DNA of 64,000 bases, from NCBI GenBank assembly GCA_037976565.1, contig CP137671.1:10222158-10286157 (forward strand), given 5' to 3'. This DNA comes from Mesocentrotus franciscanus. Its lineage: Eukaryota > Echinodermata > Echinoidea > Camarodonta > Strongylocentrotidae. Below, piece by piece: positions 11,690 to 22,570 of this stretch. Position numbers and translations under genes: made by a program. The notes below the pieces were generated by a model. That model was not told the origin of the DNA, searched no databases, and saw only the letters and a list, made by a program, of their open reading frames with translations. Numbering within the stretch: the stretch's first letter is position 1; each line of letters starts with the position of its first letter.

Positions 11690-12489
11690 TATGTGAACTC
11701 AACCTAGAAGGACTAATGATAATGGAAAACACTGCTCTGCCCCCTAAGTGTGTGTGAACTGATCGATGTCAATCAACTGATCATGTTCTGCAAGATGCTG
11801 TTCTAAATTGAGATGCCAGTAAAAGGATCAATAATCATCGAGAAATAATTCCTGCAAACAGCCGGTCTAGATTTTAACCTTATAAAATTAGAACATACTT
11901 TCACTGATAATGACTTTCACAATAACACTGCTATACATTAAATATGTGTGTGAATGACAATGACTTTCTGCAAACATATACACTATGATTGAACTGATGT
12001 TCATCTGGAATTATTGTCTACAAAACCACATTTAACATGCAAAATGCGTATAAACGAAGGTCCATCAGAAACAGGTTCTGAAAACCACTGCCCTAGATTT
12101 TAGATCATGTTTGAATGGATGTCAATCTAAGATGACGTTCTTTGAAACGTTATTCCAGATTTTCTATGTTTAAATTGTGTGTGACCAAATAACATGTTTG
12201 CAACTACTTTTGACGAATCAACCTAAGGCAATTTCAATGGCCTTGTACGTCGCCCAATGCAATGTGTGAACATGACAATGATGTATGACGTAATCCAAAC
12301 AAAATTTCTATGTGATATACAATAGGTTATTGAAATTACCCTTCAGTTGATTTTTTGAAATAACTGAGATCGTGTTAGATGTCCATCCAGGATGATGGTC
12401 AGCAAAACGCTGTTCTATATGTTTCTGCAAAATGACATTGTGCACAACACTCTTTTACAAGATTTAAGATGTGTGTGAACGGATGTCCA
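11690..12489. repeat. Strongly degenerate tandem repeat
   Basis: Phrases of the type TGTGTGTGAACGGATGTCCATC, GATGATG-TCTGCAAAAC and CTGTTCTAGATTT recur in order near 11745, 11945, 12110, 12175, 12375 and 12468, with variable spacing. This suggests an ancient array of about 100-bp units. There are no reading frames of interest. Confidence 0.45.
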
Positions 12490-12620
12490 TCGGGGAGATC
12501 CACCCGTATGCATTTGGGCAGGAAGTCAAAGACTGTACGGCAAGCAAACCGATTCCCTGGCCGGAGACTTCGACAGGAAAGCAAACTTGAAGGGAAGACA
12601 CGAACGGATGATTGATTGGC
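12490..12620. other. GC-enriched, exon-like patch
   Basis: About 120 bases are visibly richer in G+C than the flanks and open in a frame on both strands. The minus-strand frame at 12623-12399 and a plus-strand frame through about 12588 both read as mixed-composition protein. No family is recognised and clear splice sites were not identified, so this may be an orphan exon or chance. Confidence 0.2.
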
Positions 12621-12841
12621 CATTTTGCTTCCATGTTCTACAATTTACTCTCGGTATTTGTAAAACCCGTTTGGGATTTGATGTTCACCAAGAAGAAATG
12701 GGAGAGAAAGTGAAGGCCGTGTTGAGAGCAGAGTTTGACAATGCAGGTAGAGATCTTCAAGGGTAAAAGCCACGGTGGGCAATTGTTAGATAGGAGACTT
12801 TATGGTTAGATGAATTGGTATCAATCGTAAAATGCCTCTTT

Positions 12842-12890
12842 GGGGCTAGAAGGGCATTAACTCTATCTAGAAGATGTGCCCTTCTGGCTC
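12842..12890. repeat. Recurrent hairpin (copy B)
   Basis: GGGGCTAGAAGGGCATTAAC pairs with the right arm GTGCCCTTCTGGCTCCCAGC, with a shorter stem and loop than copy A at 1790. The right-arm core GCCCTTCTGGCTC is identical to copies A and D. Confidence 0.6.
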
Positions 12891-13137
12891 CCAGCCACAC
12901 AGACCATTATGTACAGAAGAAAGTCAAACTTTGTGCCCACTATTCTGGAACAACACCTCTTTTCTCTTTCTAAAAGATTCTCGTAAAAATCTGTCCAATT
13001 TTAAAATCAATCTTTTTAACCTTTCCAATCATATGAATGTCCTGGGTTTAGAAATTACCTCAAAGAAATTCTTATTCCCTTATTCATATGCAAGCTAGAT
13101 TTGTATAAGGGTTACATGTAGTGAGAACAGAAAGCCT

Positions 13138-13290
13138 ATTCAAATGTAACATTAACTCATTTGAAGACAATTGCTCTGGGGATAAACTATTCAAATGTAA
13201 CATCAATTCATTTGAAGACAATCGCTCTAGGGATAAACTATTCAAATGTAACATTAACTCATTTGAAGACAATCGCTCTGGGGATAAACT
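13138..13290. repeat. 51-bp minisatellite, exactly three units
   Basis: Units begin ATTCAAATGTAACAT at 13138, 13189 and 13240 and end at 13290. They differ at only a few positions. Because 51 is a multiple of three, the array stays open on both strands and gives repetitive peptides, but nothing suggests translation. Confidence 0.95.
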
Positions 13291-14179
13291 AATAATAGTC
13301 CTTCCCCTTATTTGCTATTGCTCTAAGACTACATCTAGATTATGACAACGTATTTTTATTTTTTTCAATACGTGCTTCGTAATATACCAGAGAAGTCAAC
13401 ACTCCAAAAGCATATTTCTGTACCTACATTTCCTTCTTAGGCATCAGAATGCAATTGATCGCTAGATCACGCAAAGATTCCAAAAACATCTGCCTCTGAC
13501 GCATATAGCTGGAATTGGCATTCTTATGTCAGTCATCGTTAAATCCTGCTTTCGCATTCTTTGATTCAGTCTCGCAGAAAGACTATTAGGTAGAGGATTT
13601 CCCCCGCATTAGAATGCAGCAAGAAACAGCTGCGCGGGATTCGCATTGCTACATGTACGTGAGGAAGCGATTCTTCATCGCTGTTTGTGAGCTTCTCAAG
13701 ATTTCCAATAGAATCACTTCTTTATTAATACAGAGAAGGAAGAAAAAATAATGAATGATAAATAAGTAATATCTATGTACAAGATAAAGTTTTATTCAAG
13801 GTGGGCAATCATTTTCTATGAATAAATAATCCTTGTTGTTTTCAAATTCTTTTACCAGTACCCATGAATATAAATTGTGCATCTTTTTTATATAAGAAAT
13901 TGTTCCACGGATTTGACATGAGGGAATGGCATGTTTTTGTTTTTTCTGTTTTATTTATGATCACCGACTACAAGCTACCATCCAATGCAATCTTTTTAGA
14001 TTTGCACTGAACTTTGGGAGGGATCTAGGCTTGTTTTTATCTTTCTTCTTTTTCTTTTGGGGTACAAATATATTTTGAGTAAGATGATCCTGTGCATGAT
14101 AAATGAACTAAAACAATGACCAATACATTTTCTTCTTCTTTGAACTTCCTTGGCCAAAAGGCCTCGCTCTCTAATGCCT
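13291..14179. other. Unassigned intergenic DNA
   Basis: No gene or repeat family was recognised. Confidence 0.35.
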
Positions 14180-14394
14180 TTTGCTTGATACTTGTTGTTA
14201 ATCTTTCTTTAAAGACGATGACCATTTTCATCATTTTGCTTGATACATCAACTAAAACACTTCCATTTAAAACAAAACTCTTTGGACTCAGGAGCCAACC
14301 TCTCTTTGCTTGATACTTTTTTTAATCTTTCTTAAAGAATGATGACCATCTTCATCGTTTTACTTGATCCACCAAGCGAAACACTCTCCTTTGA
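14180..14394. repeat. Two-copy tandem duplication, about 127-bp unit
   Basis: TTTGCTTGATAC, TTAATCTTTCTT-AAAGA and ATGACCAT-TTCATC-TTTT-CTTGAT occur in order from about 14180 and again from about 14307. The copies are diverged. Confidence 0.7.
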
Positions 14395-14947
14395 ATTCCT
14401 CAGCCAGTACAGTACATAAGCCTAGCTCTCTACCGCACATGATGCATTGCGATGCATCAGTGAGGTTTTTAACTCTGAGAAATCTACCAGAGCCGCATCA
14501 TCTATCACGGGGCATCCCAAATCCCCCACAAATCATTAAATTCTACAACTCATTAACCAACGGGTCACTTCTGGCGGACACGAACTCATCAATGCACGGA
14601 CACGGGCGGAAACAAAAAGCCAAGGTTGCATTAGAGTGATCTTCCACGAGCAAGACCTTGGCAGATGGATGGAGATGGTTTTGACTGAGTAAGATACCGG
14701 GAACTGGTTAAGTTGCGTGCCAAGCAATCTGGTGGCTGTAATGGTGACTGACAAAGTCAGACAAACTGAATTTGAGGAGCAGCATGCATCGTGTGCCACT
14801 TACTTTACCTGTTGGTAGCCAGACTATTCCAAATTGACATGTATTTCCATAGGATTTCAAACTGTGCATCTTCTGAAGATGTCAGCTATCAACAGAATAG
14901 AACTATTTTGACTCTGCAAATAATACCCCTTTCAAACTAGCCTGATT

Positions 14948-15085
14948 TTCTTCAGATGCATCCTGATGCATCTGAAGAAACGCCCTATGAATGGTACAGA
15001 GGAGAAAAAGCTGATAGAATAGCCGATGAAAAGAAGAGAAATAGGCGATTAAATTCTCCTGCTCAAGAGCAGGAGAAATTCTTTT
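14948..15085. repeat. Cluster of perfect short palindromes
   Basis: TTTCTTCAGATGCAT and ATGCATCTGAAGAAA form a perfect 15-bp stem with a 4-base loop at 14947-14980. TTCTCCTGCTC/GAGCAGGAGAA forms a second perfect hairpin at about 15055-15078. The segment also repeats CCGATGAA three times (about 15023, 15101, 15161). It overlaps reading frames of about 80-98 codons on both strands whose openness is explained by the inverted structure. Probably a foldback element whose ends I could not define. Confidence 0.5.
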
Positions 15086-15252
15086 TCTATCGGTGTGACT
15101 CCGATGAAACGGTCGTGCACTGTGAATGCGTTTGGGAGAAAACACTGATTAAAACGCCGATGAAGATGGTCAAAGGTCGCAATGTACGCTTTTCGGAACC
15201 AGCTGTGTTTGTTGACATTTTGTTGAACATACCGCATGCTCTTATTATATAG

Positions 15253-16915
15253 CTCTATGGGCGCGGAAATGAAATGTAAAATTTACTCTAGAATGATAAC
15301 AGTGCCGCTGTTCAGAATTTCAGGGAATATCTTCCAGTGAGTTGCCAATTTGCATATTGGCTAAATATTCACCTGGGAAAAGACAACAGCAGATGAAAAT
15401 ACATGTACATGTACCTCAAAGGCAGGACTTCACTTGAACATTTAAGAACAAAAAACTATCCTCTGTTCTGCATAATGACCCATAAATGGGAGGATCTCTT
15501 TACCTTTTTTTTTTAATATCTTTAAATGACCCCATTACATAAAAGCTGGAATGGATGGGCCTGTTATGAGGGATATCTAAAGCCATGATGTATTCTGACC
15601 GCAAGTGAATGAATGAACCAATTTTGGAACTAATATCATCATCATGTCTAGAAACAGAGTTAATTGTCCATTCCCCTCAGCTATCACATTTGTGAATTGT
15701 CTATCAAAATACCCACTGGGGCAATGGAACAAAAACTTGTGGTGGAGAGAGGGGGGAGGGGGAGAATACGAGAATATGGCCTGACACCTTTCAACCTTCC
15801 TACAATATGAATGAAACAAATCTTGAATAGTGCATGGTTATTAATAGGTTTCCCAAAATGTCTTCTGCGGGCCATTGGTGTAGCCAATTTGTGGTTCAGC
15901 AGAAACCTCAAGGGTATCGCTAAATGACGCAATTTGCATGTGAAATCATGCATACGGTTAATGAACTAGCGGCACGAGCTGCGCATTGACGGAGGGGGTG
16001 GCAGGGTGGCAGAGATAATTAAGAACCACGCAGCCTTCGTATCTGTAGGGAAGACGCTCATCTCCCCTCAGCGTATATATATATACCACCGTCTGCTTGG
16101 GCATACGCTTCATAAACGCAGATACGCAGACCAAATTAGCGTCTTGGGAAATGTGCAGATAAATAAACTTTGGCTTTAACCAAAATATGCCTCGGAATCT
16201 CCTTGGCCGAGATAATTTTCGGGCAATTATGGAAGCCCATTTGGCTTTCTCAATTACAAATCATAAATTGAGGCAATTAGGTGTGCAGGCAACTGTGAAC
16301 CGAATGCAGAGATCGATGGCTGATGTCTGAGGATAGTTGGGTAGAATAATAAATAAGAGAAGCTGTTTTTTTCTTCTGATTTCCTTACAGTACGTGCTGG
16401 GGTATTATTTATTTAATATCTTTGTGAAGGCTGCACATGTGATTGCTCATCTTTAATAAGAACAAGCATATACCGGTAATTCTTTTCTCGTGTCTTTTTT
16501 CTGTTTGTTTTTTAGGGTTTGTTTGTTGGTGTCTTGTTGTGTTTTGCCTTTCTACAGGGTCAGACTAAATGAAGTCAACATTTATCTTGTTTTTTTGTTT
16601 TTGTTGCCTCCTATAGAGGACAGCACATTAAGTCATTATTGTTAGACATATTCAATTAGCTGAAGCCATTTTTTGTCCTCATTTCTTCCTTTCTCCCTCT
16701 TATCTTATTTGATTGTTTTATATTATAGCTCTTTTTTCTTTCCCTTTATCATGTCTTCTCCATCTTCACCCCATGTGCATTTTGACATGTGACCCCCCTC
16801 CCCTATCCCAGCAAGAGTCCTGGCTAAACCACTGGTAGTTGTAGGTAGGATGTCTATAATGTGCACATGCCACAGAGTTTTTAAAAACTATTGTTATATT
16901 AAATGGCAATAAATG
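15253..16915. other. Intergenic; possible cis-regulatory segment 16140-16340
   Basis: No exons are supported. Around 16200-16300 the DNA is non-repetitive and carries several homeodomain-like cores (CAATTATGG, CAATTACAA, GCAATTAGG) and one T-box-like AGGTGTG next to CAATTAGG. Function is speculative. Confidence 0.25.
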
Positions 16916-17248
16916 CATATGGCAAATTGTGCAGGTGTGACATGATCTATTGCTCTGCCCCCATTCCAAACTATCTACTGACCATTGGAACAGCTAACCC
17001 TCATCCCATCCCCCTGTCTGTATCAATCACCCATCTTGTCACGAAGGCTAAATGTTGCCTAAATATAGCTCGTCTGAGAATGTAAATCCCTTTCTGACAT
17101 TTGTTTTCAGGGGTGTGCATCCCAAGTATTTTAAGGATACAGGAAGATTTTCTACAAATATAGGTACATTTGGGAAATCTTGTAAAGTCCAAGATTCTAG
17201 AGTCCCCTATTCCCCACCACACCCATCCTTAATTTCTTTCCTCCTTAA

Positions 17249-17312
17249 TCTCTCTCTCTCTCTTTCTCTCTGTCTCTCTGTCTCTTTCTTTCTCCCTCAC
17301 CTCTCTCTATCC

Positions 17313-17343
<31 letters not shown>

Positions 17344-17387
17344 TTCTTTCTCTCTATCTTTCTCCCTCACCTCTCTCTATCCCCCTT

Positions 17388-17434
<47 letters not shown>

Positions 17435-17454
17435 CCTCTCCCCTCCCTCCCCCA

Positions 17455-17489
<35 letters not shown>
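17249..17489. repeat. CT microsatellite
   Basis: Imperfect (CT)n with embedded TCTTTCTCCCTC segments, including an internal direct duplication of about 67 bp (CACCTCTCTCTATCCCCCTT occurs twice). Confidence 0.95.
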
Positions 17490-17492
<3 letters not shown>

Positions 17493-17699
17493 GTGTTTGC
17501 ATTATTTCATTTCAAATCTCAACTTTCTGTCATACCCAAATATATTTGTTATAGTTTTACAAGGTCTATCTCTACAGGAATCAATCTCCGAGGAGAAGAG
17601 TACATATGGTTAGAAAGATTGCTATGCACCTGTGGTTTCTAGTCTTTCATAGTATTTGCTACAACATCATACCTACCAGCCTTTCATAGCACAAATTAT

Positions 17700-18039
17700 A
17701 TACCTCACTTTAGAAATCTAGCCATCTGATTGGTCGAAGTTGGAGTCGTGATTTCAAGCCATGCCCAACTCACAGGACATAGCAATAGCCCACAGGGCCT
17801 AGTTAAAAGTTTCTACCCTCCGCCTCATTATCCTGCGATTCCCATTGGTTTACTGCGATCCCCATTGATTTGCGTGTTATAATTGTCTACGTGCGAGCAC
17901 GGACGCCATATACAGTGCTCTTTGTCTGCGATTCCCAAATGATTGAAACTTTCACTCGAAGATTAAGCGAAGATTAACAGACAGTGTTTCAGATGTTCTG
18001 TGATGTTTTAACAAACTTTTTACTCACTAAAAGGCTAAG
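17700..18039 (+). promoter_or_regulatory. Promoter/first-exon-like segment
   Basis: Three inverted CCAAT-like cores lie close together (GATTGGTC near 17729, CATTGGTTT near 17845, CATTGATTT near 17865). They are followed by a CpG-containing stretch and a strong plus-strand donor, CTAAG|GTAAGA, after base 18039. That layout resembles a promoter with a non-coding first exon. It could equally be part of a transposable element, since a foldback follows immediately (18085-18200). No coding sequence is attached. Confidence 0.25.
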
Positions 18040-18084
18040 GTAAGAATTCTTGGTAGATTTTTGTTTTAATTCGGCATATAAAAG

Positions 18085-18200
18085 TCATATCGACTACTTT
18101 AATACTCGAGGACTAGCTGTTTCTATACTGACTCGCGGGATAGTTGAATCCCTTGAGCGTATAGAAACAGCTAGTCCTCTCGTAGCAGTCGATATAACTA
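18085..18200. repeat. Foldback with arms of about 45 bp
   Basis: TATCGACTACT, CGAGGACTAGCTG and TTTCTATAC on the left pair with GTATAGAAACAGC, TAGTCCTCTCG and GTAGCAGTCGATATA on the right, around a loop of about 35 bases. Weaker complementarity (TTCGGC/GCCGAA) extends outward to about 18071 and 18222. Confidence 0.75.
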
Positions 18201-19074
18201 TACTATAAATCTCCAAAGCCGAAATAAGGAATAAAGTGTATTTTGAATGCTTTTTATAGATGTTTTTAAAAAAACAAGAGGAATATAGCATTTATAATAC
18301 TAGTTGGAAGAGAGAAAAATGGGAATCGTTCCTCCAAAACAGGAATGGTTGGCAGCTATATGCAAAATGGATGATACATCCCGTGCTGGTGTAACATTTA
18401 ACCTTTTCCTCCGTCCCCATTCCAAACTATCCACTGACCAGAGCGATGGACACATCCATCCCCATGGGATGCTGTTGTGCAGGTGTGACATAACTTCCCA
18501 TGTACAGCCTTCGATCCACCTCCATTCCAACCCATCAACCGACCCCCTTGTCTTCATTCATCATCCTCCTGTCATGAAGGCTAAATGGTGCCTCAAAGGG
18601 CAATCCAACCTTTATAATAATTCAGTTTGTATGAAAGCGGAAAAATACAAAAAAATGAATGGTGAGAGTTTGAAATAAATCGGACTAATACTAAGAAAGA
18701 AGAGATCTGCAAAGCTATGCTAATTTCAGATTGGCCATTTTTGGTCACTGGTTACATGTAGTCAAGGACCCTTTCCTCTGTTCCAATTCCAAACTATTCA
18801 CTGACCAGAGCGATGGACACATCCCCTATGGGATGCTGGTGTGCAGGTGTGACATAACTTCCCATGCATGTACAGCCTTCGATCTACCTCCATTCCAACC
18901 CATCCACTGACCCCCTTGTCATCATCCATCAGCCTCCTGTCATAAACAACTATGTCAATGATTTCCCACACCCATGCAACTTATTTCAGGAACTTTGCAT
19001 TATAAAAAAATTAAAAAAGATCTATCCACCCCCCCCCCAACAAAAAAACAAAAAATCACACCCATCTACCTCCA

Positions 19075-19153
19075 TCTCTCTCCCTCTCTCTCTCACACTC
19101 TCTTCCTCTCTCTCTCTGTCGCTCTCTGTCACTCTCTCTCTCTCTCTCTCTCC
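19075..19153. repeat. CT microsatellite
   Basis: An imperfect (CT)n tract with GTCGCTCTCTGTCACT interruptions. Adjacent C- and A-runs lie at 19027-19055. Confidence 0.9.
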
Positions 19154-19489
19154 ATCCCACTTTTATTTCACCATATCTTCTGCTGTTAGGTCATATCGTT
19201 TAGCCCAGAATTAATGCCTTTTTGGCTCTTAAAGACAAACTGTCTTGATACCTCCATCTCCCCCTCCGTCTTCATCAATCATTCTCCTTGTCACGAGGCT
19301 AAAATGTTGCCTAAATACATCTCGTCTGAGAATGTACATCCATCTAAATCCTCACCCAAAATGCCTTCCAAGTGTCGTCCTCACTATTCACTATTCAGAT
19401 CGTCAGGAAGGTTCCCTCCCTAACCATCCCTCTTTAGGAAATCTTCAGAAGACCATGAACCTACTGTCCAACTACACCCACAGAGATTA

Positions 19490-19921
19490 GGCCCATTTAC
19501 ACATCCAAAACACCATTTTGAAAAAAATTTGGACTGCCATTTACACTACTGGAAAAACCCATTAAAAAATGTTGAAGTTTGCTCATACCGATTTTGGGGT
19601 GAGTAGTGCGCATGTGCGACTTGTCACTACTCTGTGTGCAATCGCACAGAAGCGAGGAGAGTCAAGTGCCCCCAAAAAACAGCATCGAACCGCAGTGTTT
19701 ATTTACACCGCAGAAAATCTGCGAAACTTCGGCAAGCATTTAAATAAACCACACTCCGTAAATAATCATATCTGATTGATACACGTCTGTAAAAACCCAA
19801 TACACACGATAGATTTTTTATTTTTATTATTTGTTGTATTTCCGGTATACATTTACATGTACCAACGAAACGTTGGAATGTGAGAAAAATCGATGATTTT
19901 TGCTTATAGTGTAAATGCAGC
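19490..19921. mobile_element. Candidate MITE with CATTTACAC ends
   Basis: The left end GGCCCATTTACAC and right end GTGTAAATGCAGC are inverted (two mismatches) and flanked by TA. A stretch near 19760-19795 (TGATTGATACACGTCTGTAAAAACCCA) recurs in reverse complement with small differences at about 47518-47555, so the family is dispersed. No coding capacity. Confidence 0.5.
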
Positions 19922-21024
19922 TAATATCTGAAGTTATTCTGAAGTCAAGAGATCTGTGCAAGTAGAGCACGGTACAAAATATACATGTAGGTATTGATAG
20001 TGGGGACCGCCCCCGTGACACACTTCATTACGGGCCATCTAACTCAGACTACACAACTCAAAAACACGTTTGATAAATTGCTTTATTCTACATGTACATG
20101 AAGCTTCATACACATATGTCTAGGGTATCTTTTACCCTTTTAACTCACTTGCTCTATGCCCCAATTGTTGATTAACATCTCTAATAATAAAAAGTCATTC
20201 ATTTGTATCAAATATTCCAAAAGTATGAAATCAACAGAAATACTACATGTTACCAAGCAGAGATTTCATGTCAGAGAGTTATAACATAACAAATTCCCTG
20301 GATTTGTTCCAAGAAACCGTTTTGTTGGATTCTGTGAGAAATTCAGTTTTATCAACACTAGAACTGTACAGCTTTGGAGAAAGATTTATGAACTATATGA
20401 CCCCTTTGCCATCCAAAATCAATATCAAATAGCACAGGGGCATCAGGGGATAAGTGCCCCCCCCCCAAAAAAAGGAGGGGGAAAAGAAGGTAGAAAGAAG
20501 AAAATGATCATGGGCTGATAAACCCTTTTTTTTCTTCTTTTGCTTGTCGAAAATATTTCGGACATGCTCCCACCATTGCTACAGGTAAGAATAGTACACT
20601 ATCAAATGTGACCTTTAATCGAAGATGGACCTGAATGGAGTGGAAACTCTTGCCATTTCCTCCTGTGTTTCAATTTTCTGGTTATTGCTTCTCTCTTCCC
20701 CCTTCTAAGATACCATTGACCTTTTCCTCTCCGTCCTTCTCATCAGAGCTGAGAGGCAGCAGGATGGCTCTTGAAAAGCTCCGTTCACACTACTTGCGAC
20801 AAAACAGGGTTCCCCGAAAGAGGAGGAGGACCATGCATGAAAAGCTCAAAACTTTGGTCCCAGCGTTACCAGGAAAATAACCATTTAGTCCAATTTCAAT
20901 CTGTCCAATCCCCAGTTTATCTCATTCGTCTAAACCCTGTTCATCTATTCACCATGAGAATGATGAGGTCTATTTAGATTCTTTTTTCCACTTTGTCCAA
21001 TTCTGAGGGGCTCAAAAGCGTGTT
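19922..21024. other. Unassigned intergenic DNA
   Basis: Contains C- and A-runs near 20458. Around 20760-20880 a short frame is rich in Arg and Lys, but no homology is recognised. Confidence 0.35.
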
Positions 21025-21094
21025 AAGAGCCAGAAAAGCATTAACCCCATGTGGTATTATAATATCAGTTACTGCTCCCCAGGCTCCAAACAGA
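21025..21094. repeat. Recurrent hairpin (copy C, decayed)
   Basis: AGAGCCAGAAAAGCATTAAC at the left and CCCAGGCTCCAAACAG at the right match the arms of copies A and D. The right arm has lost part of its stem. Confidence 0.45.
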
Positions 21095-21289
21095 AAAAAT
21101 GATCACTTAGTCTAACCTGTTCAATACCTACTTGGTCTAAAATCTATTTCATCCAAATGATAAGTACATTTTGAGAGGTTGCCAATATATTTGAATCACA
21201 TACATGTATTTGAAGATGTATTTGAAACATGTCTTCAACATAAGCTCTGGATCTATGCACAGACAAAATGTCATGAACATGAGCATTGC

Positions 21290-21925
21290 AGAGAATCAAG
21301 TGCGAACTGTGCCACAGATGACTCTACCGTTAAAAACCTCCTTCGAGGTGACTATTTACACTTGGGAAATAACCCCCTACAAACATTAGGAGAATCCAGT
21401 GTCAAACTGTTTCTCAGCAATGGTTGGGAGAATGAAGTATGAACAGTGCCTCAGATGACTCTCACACCCAAGGTCTCATTGAAGGTAACAATTCACACTT
21501 GAGAAATAACCCCTTACAAACATTAGGAGAATCCAATGTCAAACCGTTTCTCACGAAACGTAAGGGAGAATGAAGTATGAACAGTGCCTCAGATGACTCT
21601 CACACCCAAGGTCTCATTGAAGGTAACAATTCACACTTGAGAAATAACCCCTTACAAACATTAGGAGAATCCAATGTCAAACCGTTTCTCACGAAACGTA
21701 AGGGAGAATGAAGTATGAACAGTGCCTCAGATGACTCTCACACCCAAGGTCTCATTGAAAGTAACAATTCACACTTGAGAAATAACCCCTTACAAACATT
21801 AGGAGAATCCAATGTCAAACCGTTTCTCACGAAACGTAAGGGAGAATGAAGTATGAACAGTGCCTCAGATGACTCTCAAACCCAAGGTCTCATTGAAAGT
21901 GACTATTCACACTTGGTAAAGGACA
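21290..21925. repeat. 138-bp minisatellite, about 4.5 units
   Basis: GAGAATGAAGTATGAAC starts at 21428, 21566, 21704 and 21842, an exact 138-bp spacing. The first unit (21290-21427) and the last partial unit are more diverged than the central ones. Each central unit has an in-frame stop, so no long repeat protein results, although 138 is a multiple of three. Unit 1 differs from the rest as expected for an array homogenised from the middle. Confidence 0.95.
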
Positions 21926-22198
21926 CCCCTAGAATCCACAAGGTTAGATCTCTCAAATCAGCCATGACTGGGATAGTGTGCTACCGTGCCTGGGAGTATC
22001 CTCAGGGCTCGATCACAAGAAATAATTCAAAAGAAAAGGGAAAATTCAGTTCTGATACATACATGTTGTATCTATTTTTATCTCAATGCAACTGTACACC
22101 TCAAACTCTTTTGCTCTTGCACATCTTTACATACTTAGTTGATGTTGAATTTTCTCCACTAACATTTGCTCAGGGCTTCAGTTGTCAAAGAATTAGAT

Positions 22199-22570
22199 TT
22201 AAGGTATAGACCAGTTCTGGAAATGCCCCCCTCTCAAAAAATGAAATGGAAGCTCTTATTAACAATCAAGTGAAAGAATATGTTTTGACTAATACGTGAT
22301 GATACAAATTTTGCCGGGAAACCGCCTACTAATTGATATATTTGGTAAATTATCATATCGATCCAGCCTGGAGAGATATCGCGACGGTCATTTCAACATT
22401 GAACATTTCTGATTTTTTACGAATTTAGGTTGAAGTATTGCCATCTAAACCTCTGAAGGCAAACCTCTGAAGGCAAACCTCTGAAGGCAATATTCAAACA
22501 ATATTGAATGGATATTTTGCACCCAAAACCCTTGAACAGCAATTTTACCACTACCGGTCTATATCTTTAA
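22199..22570. mobile_element. TTAA-flanked MITE (diverged copy)
   Basis: It starts TTAAGGTATAGACCAGTTC and ends ACCGGTCTATATCTTTAA, so it is bounded by TTAA with inverted ends. The left 190 bp closely matches the three copies at 24486-25697 (GAAATGGAAGCTCTTATTA, ACTAATACGTGATGATACAA), but the right half differs and contains a triplicated 15-mer at 22448-22491. TTAA target duplications are typical of piggyBac-like transposons. Confidence 0.7.
22448..22491. repeat. 15-bp tandem triplet
   Basis: AACCTCTGAAGGCA is repeated three times in a row inside the diverged TTAA element. Confidence 0.9.

Larger units (their letters stand above)
16916..19430. repeat. Locally dispersed duplicate family with CT tracts
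   Basis: The phrases CATTCCAAACTAT-CACTGACCA, CAGGTGTGACAT and GTCA-GAAGGCTAAATG occur together near 16935-17070, 18415-18590, 18785-18950 and (partly) 19240-19340. CGTCTGAGAATGTA follows GCCTAAATA in two of them. These look like four copies of one local unit, each near a CT-rich tract. The reading frames here are products of the repeat and microsatellites. Confidence 0.6.

Noticed and set aside
14956..15252. 98-codon charged protein
   Set aside because: The frame spans perfect palindromes, which keep both strands open; no start context or homology is recognised.
21290..21925. CRISPR-like regular spacing
   Set aside because: Whole 138-bp units repeat, with no short repeat plus unique spacers, and the genome is eukaryotic.
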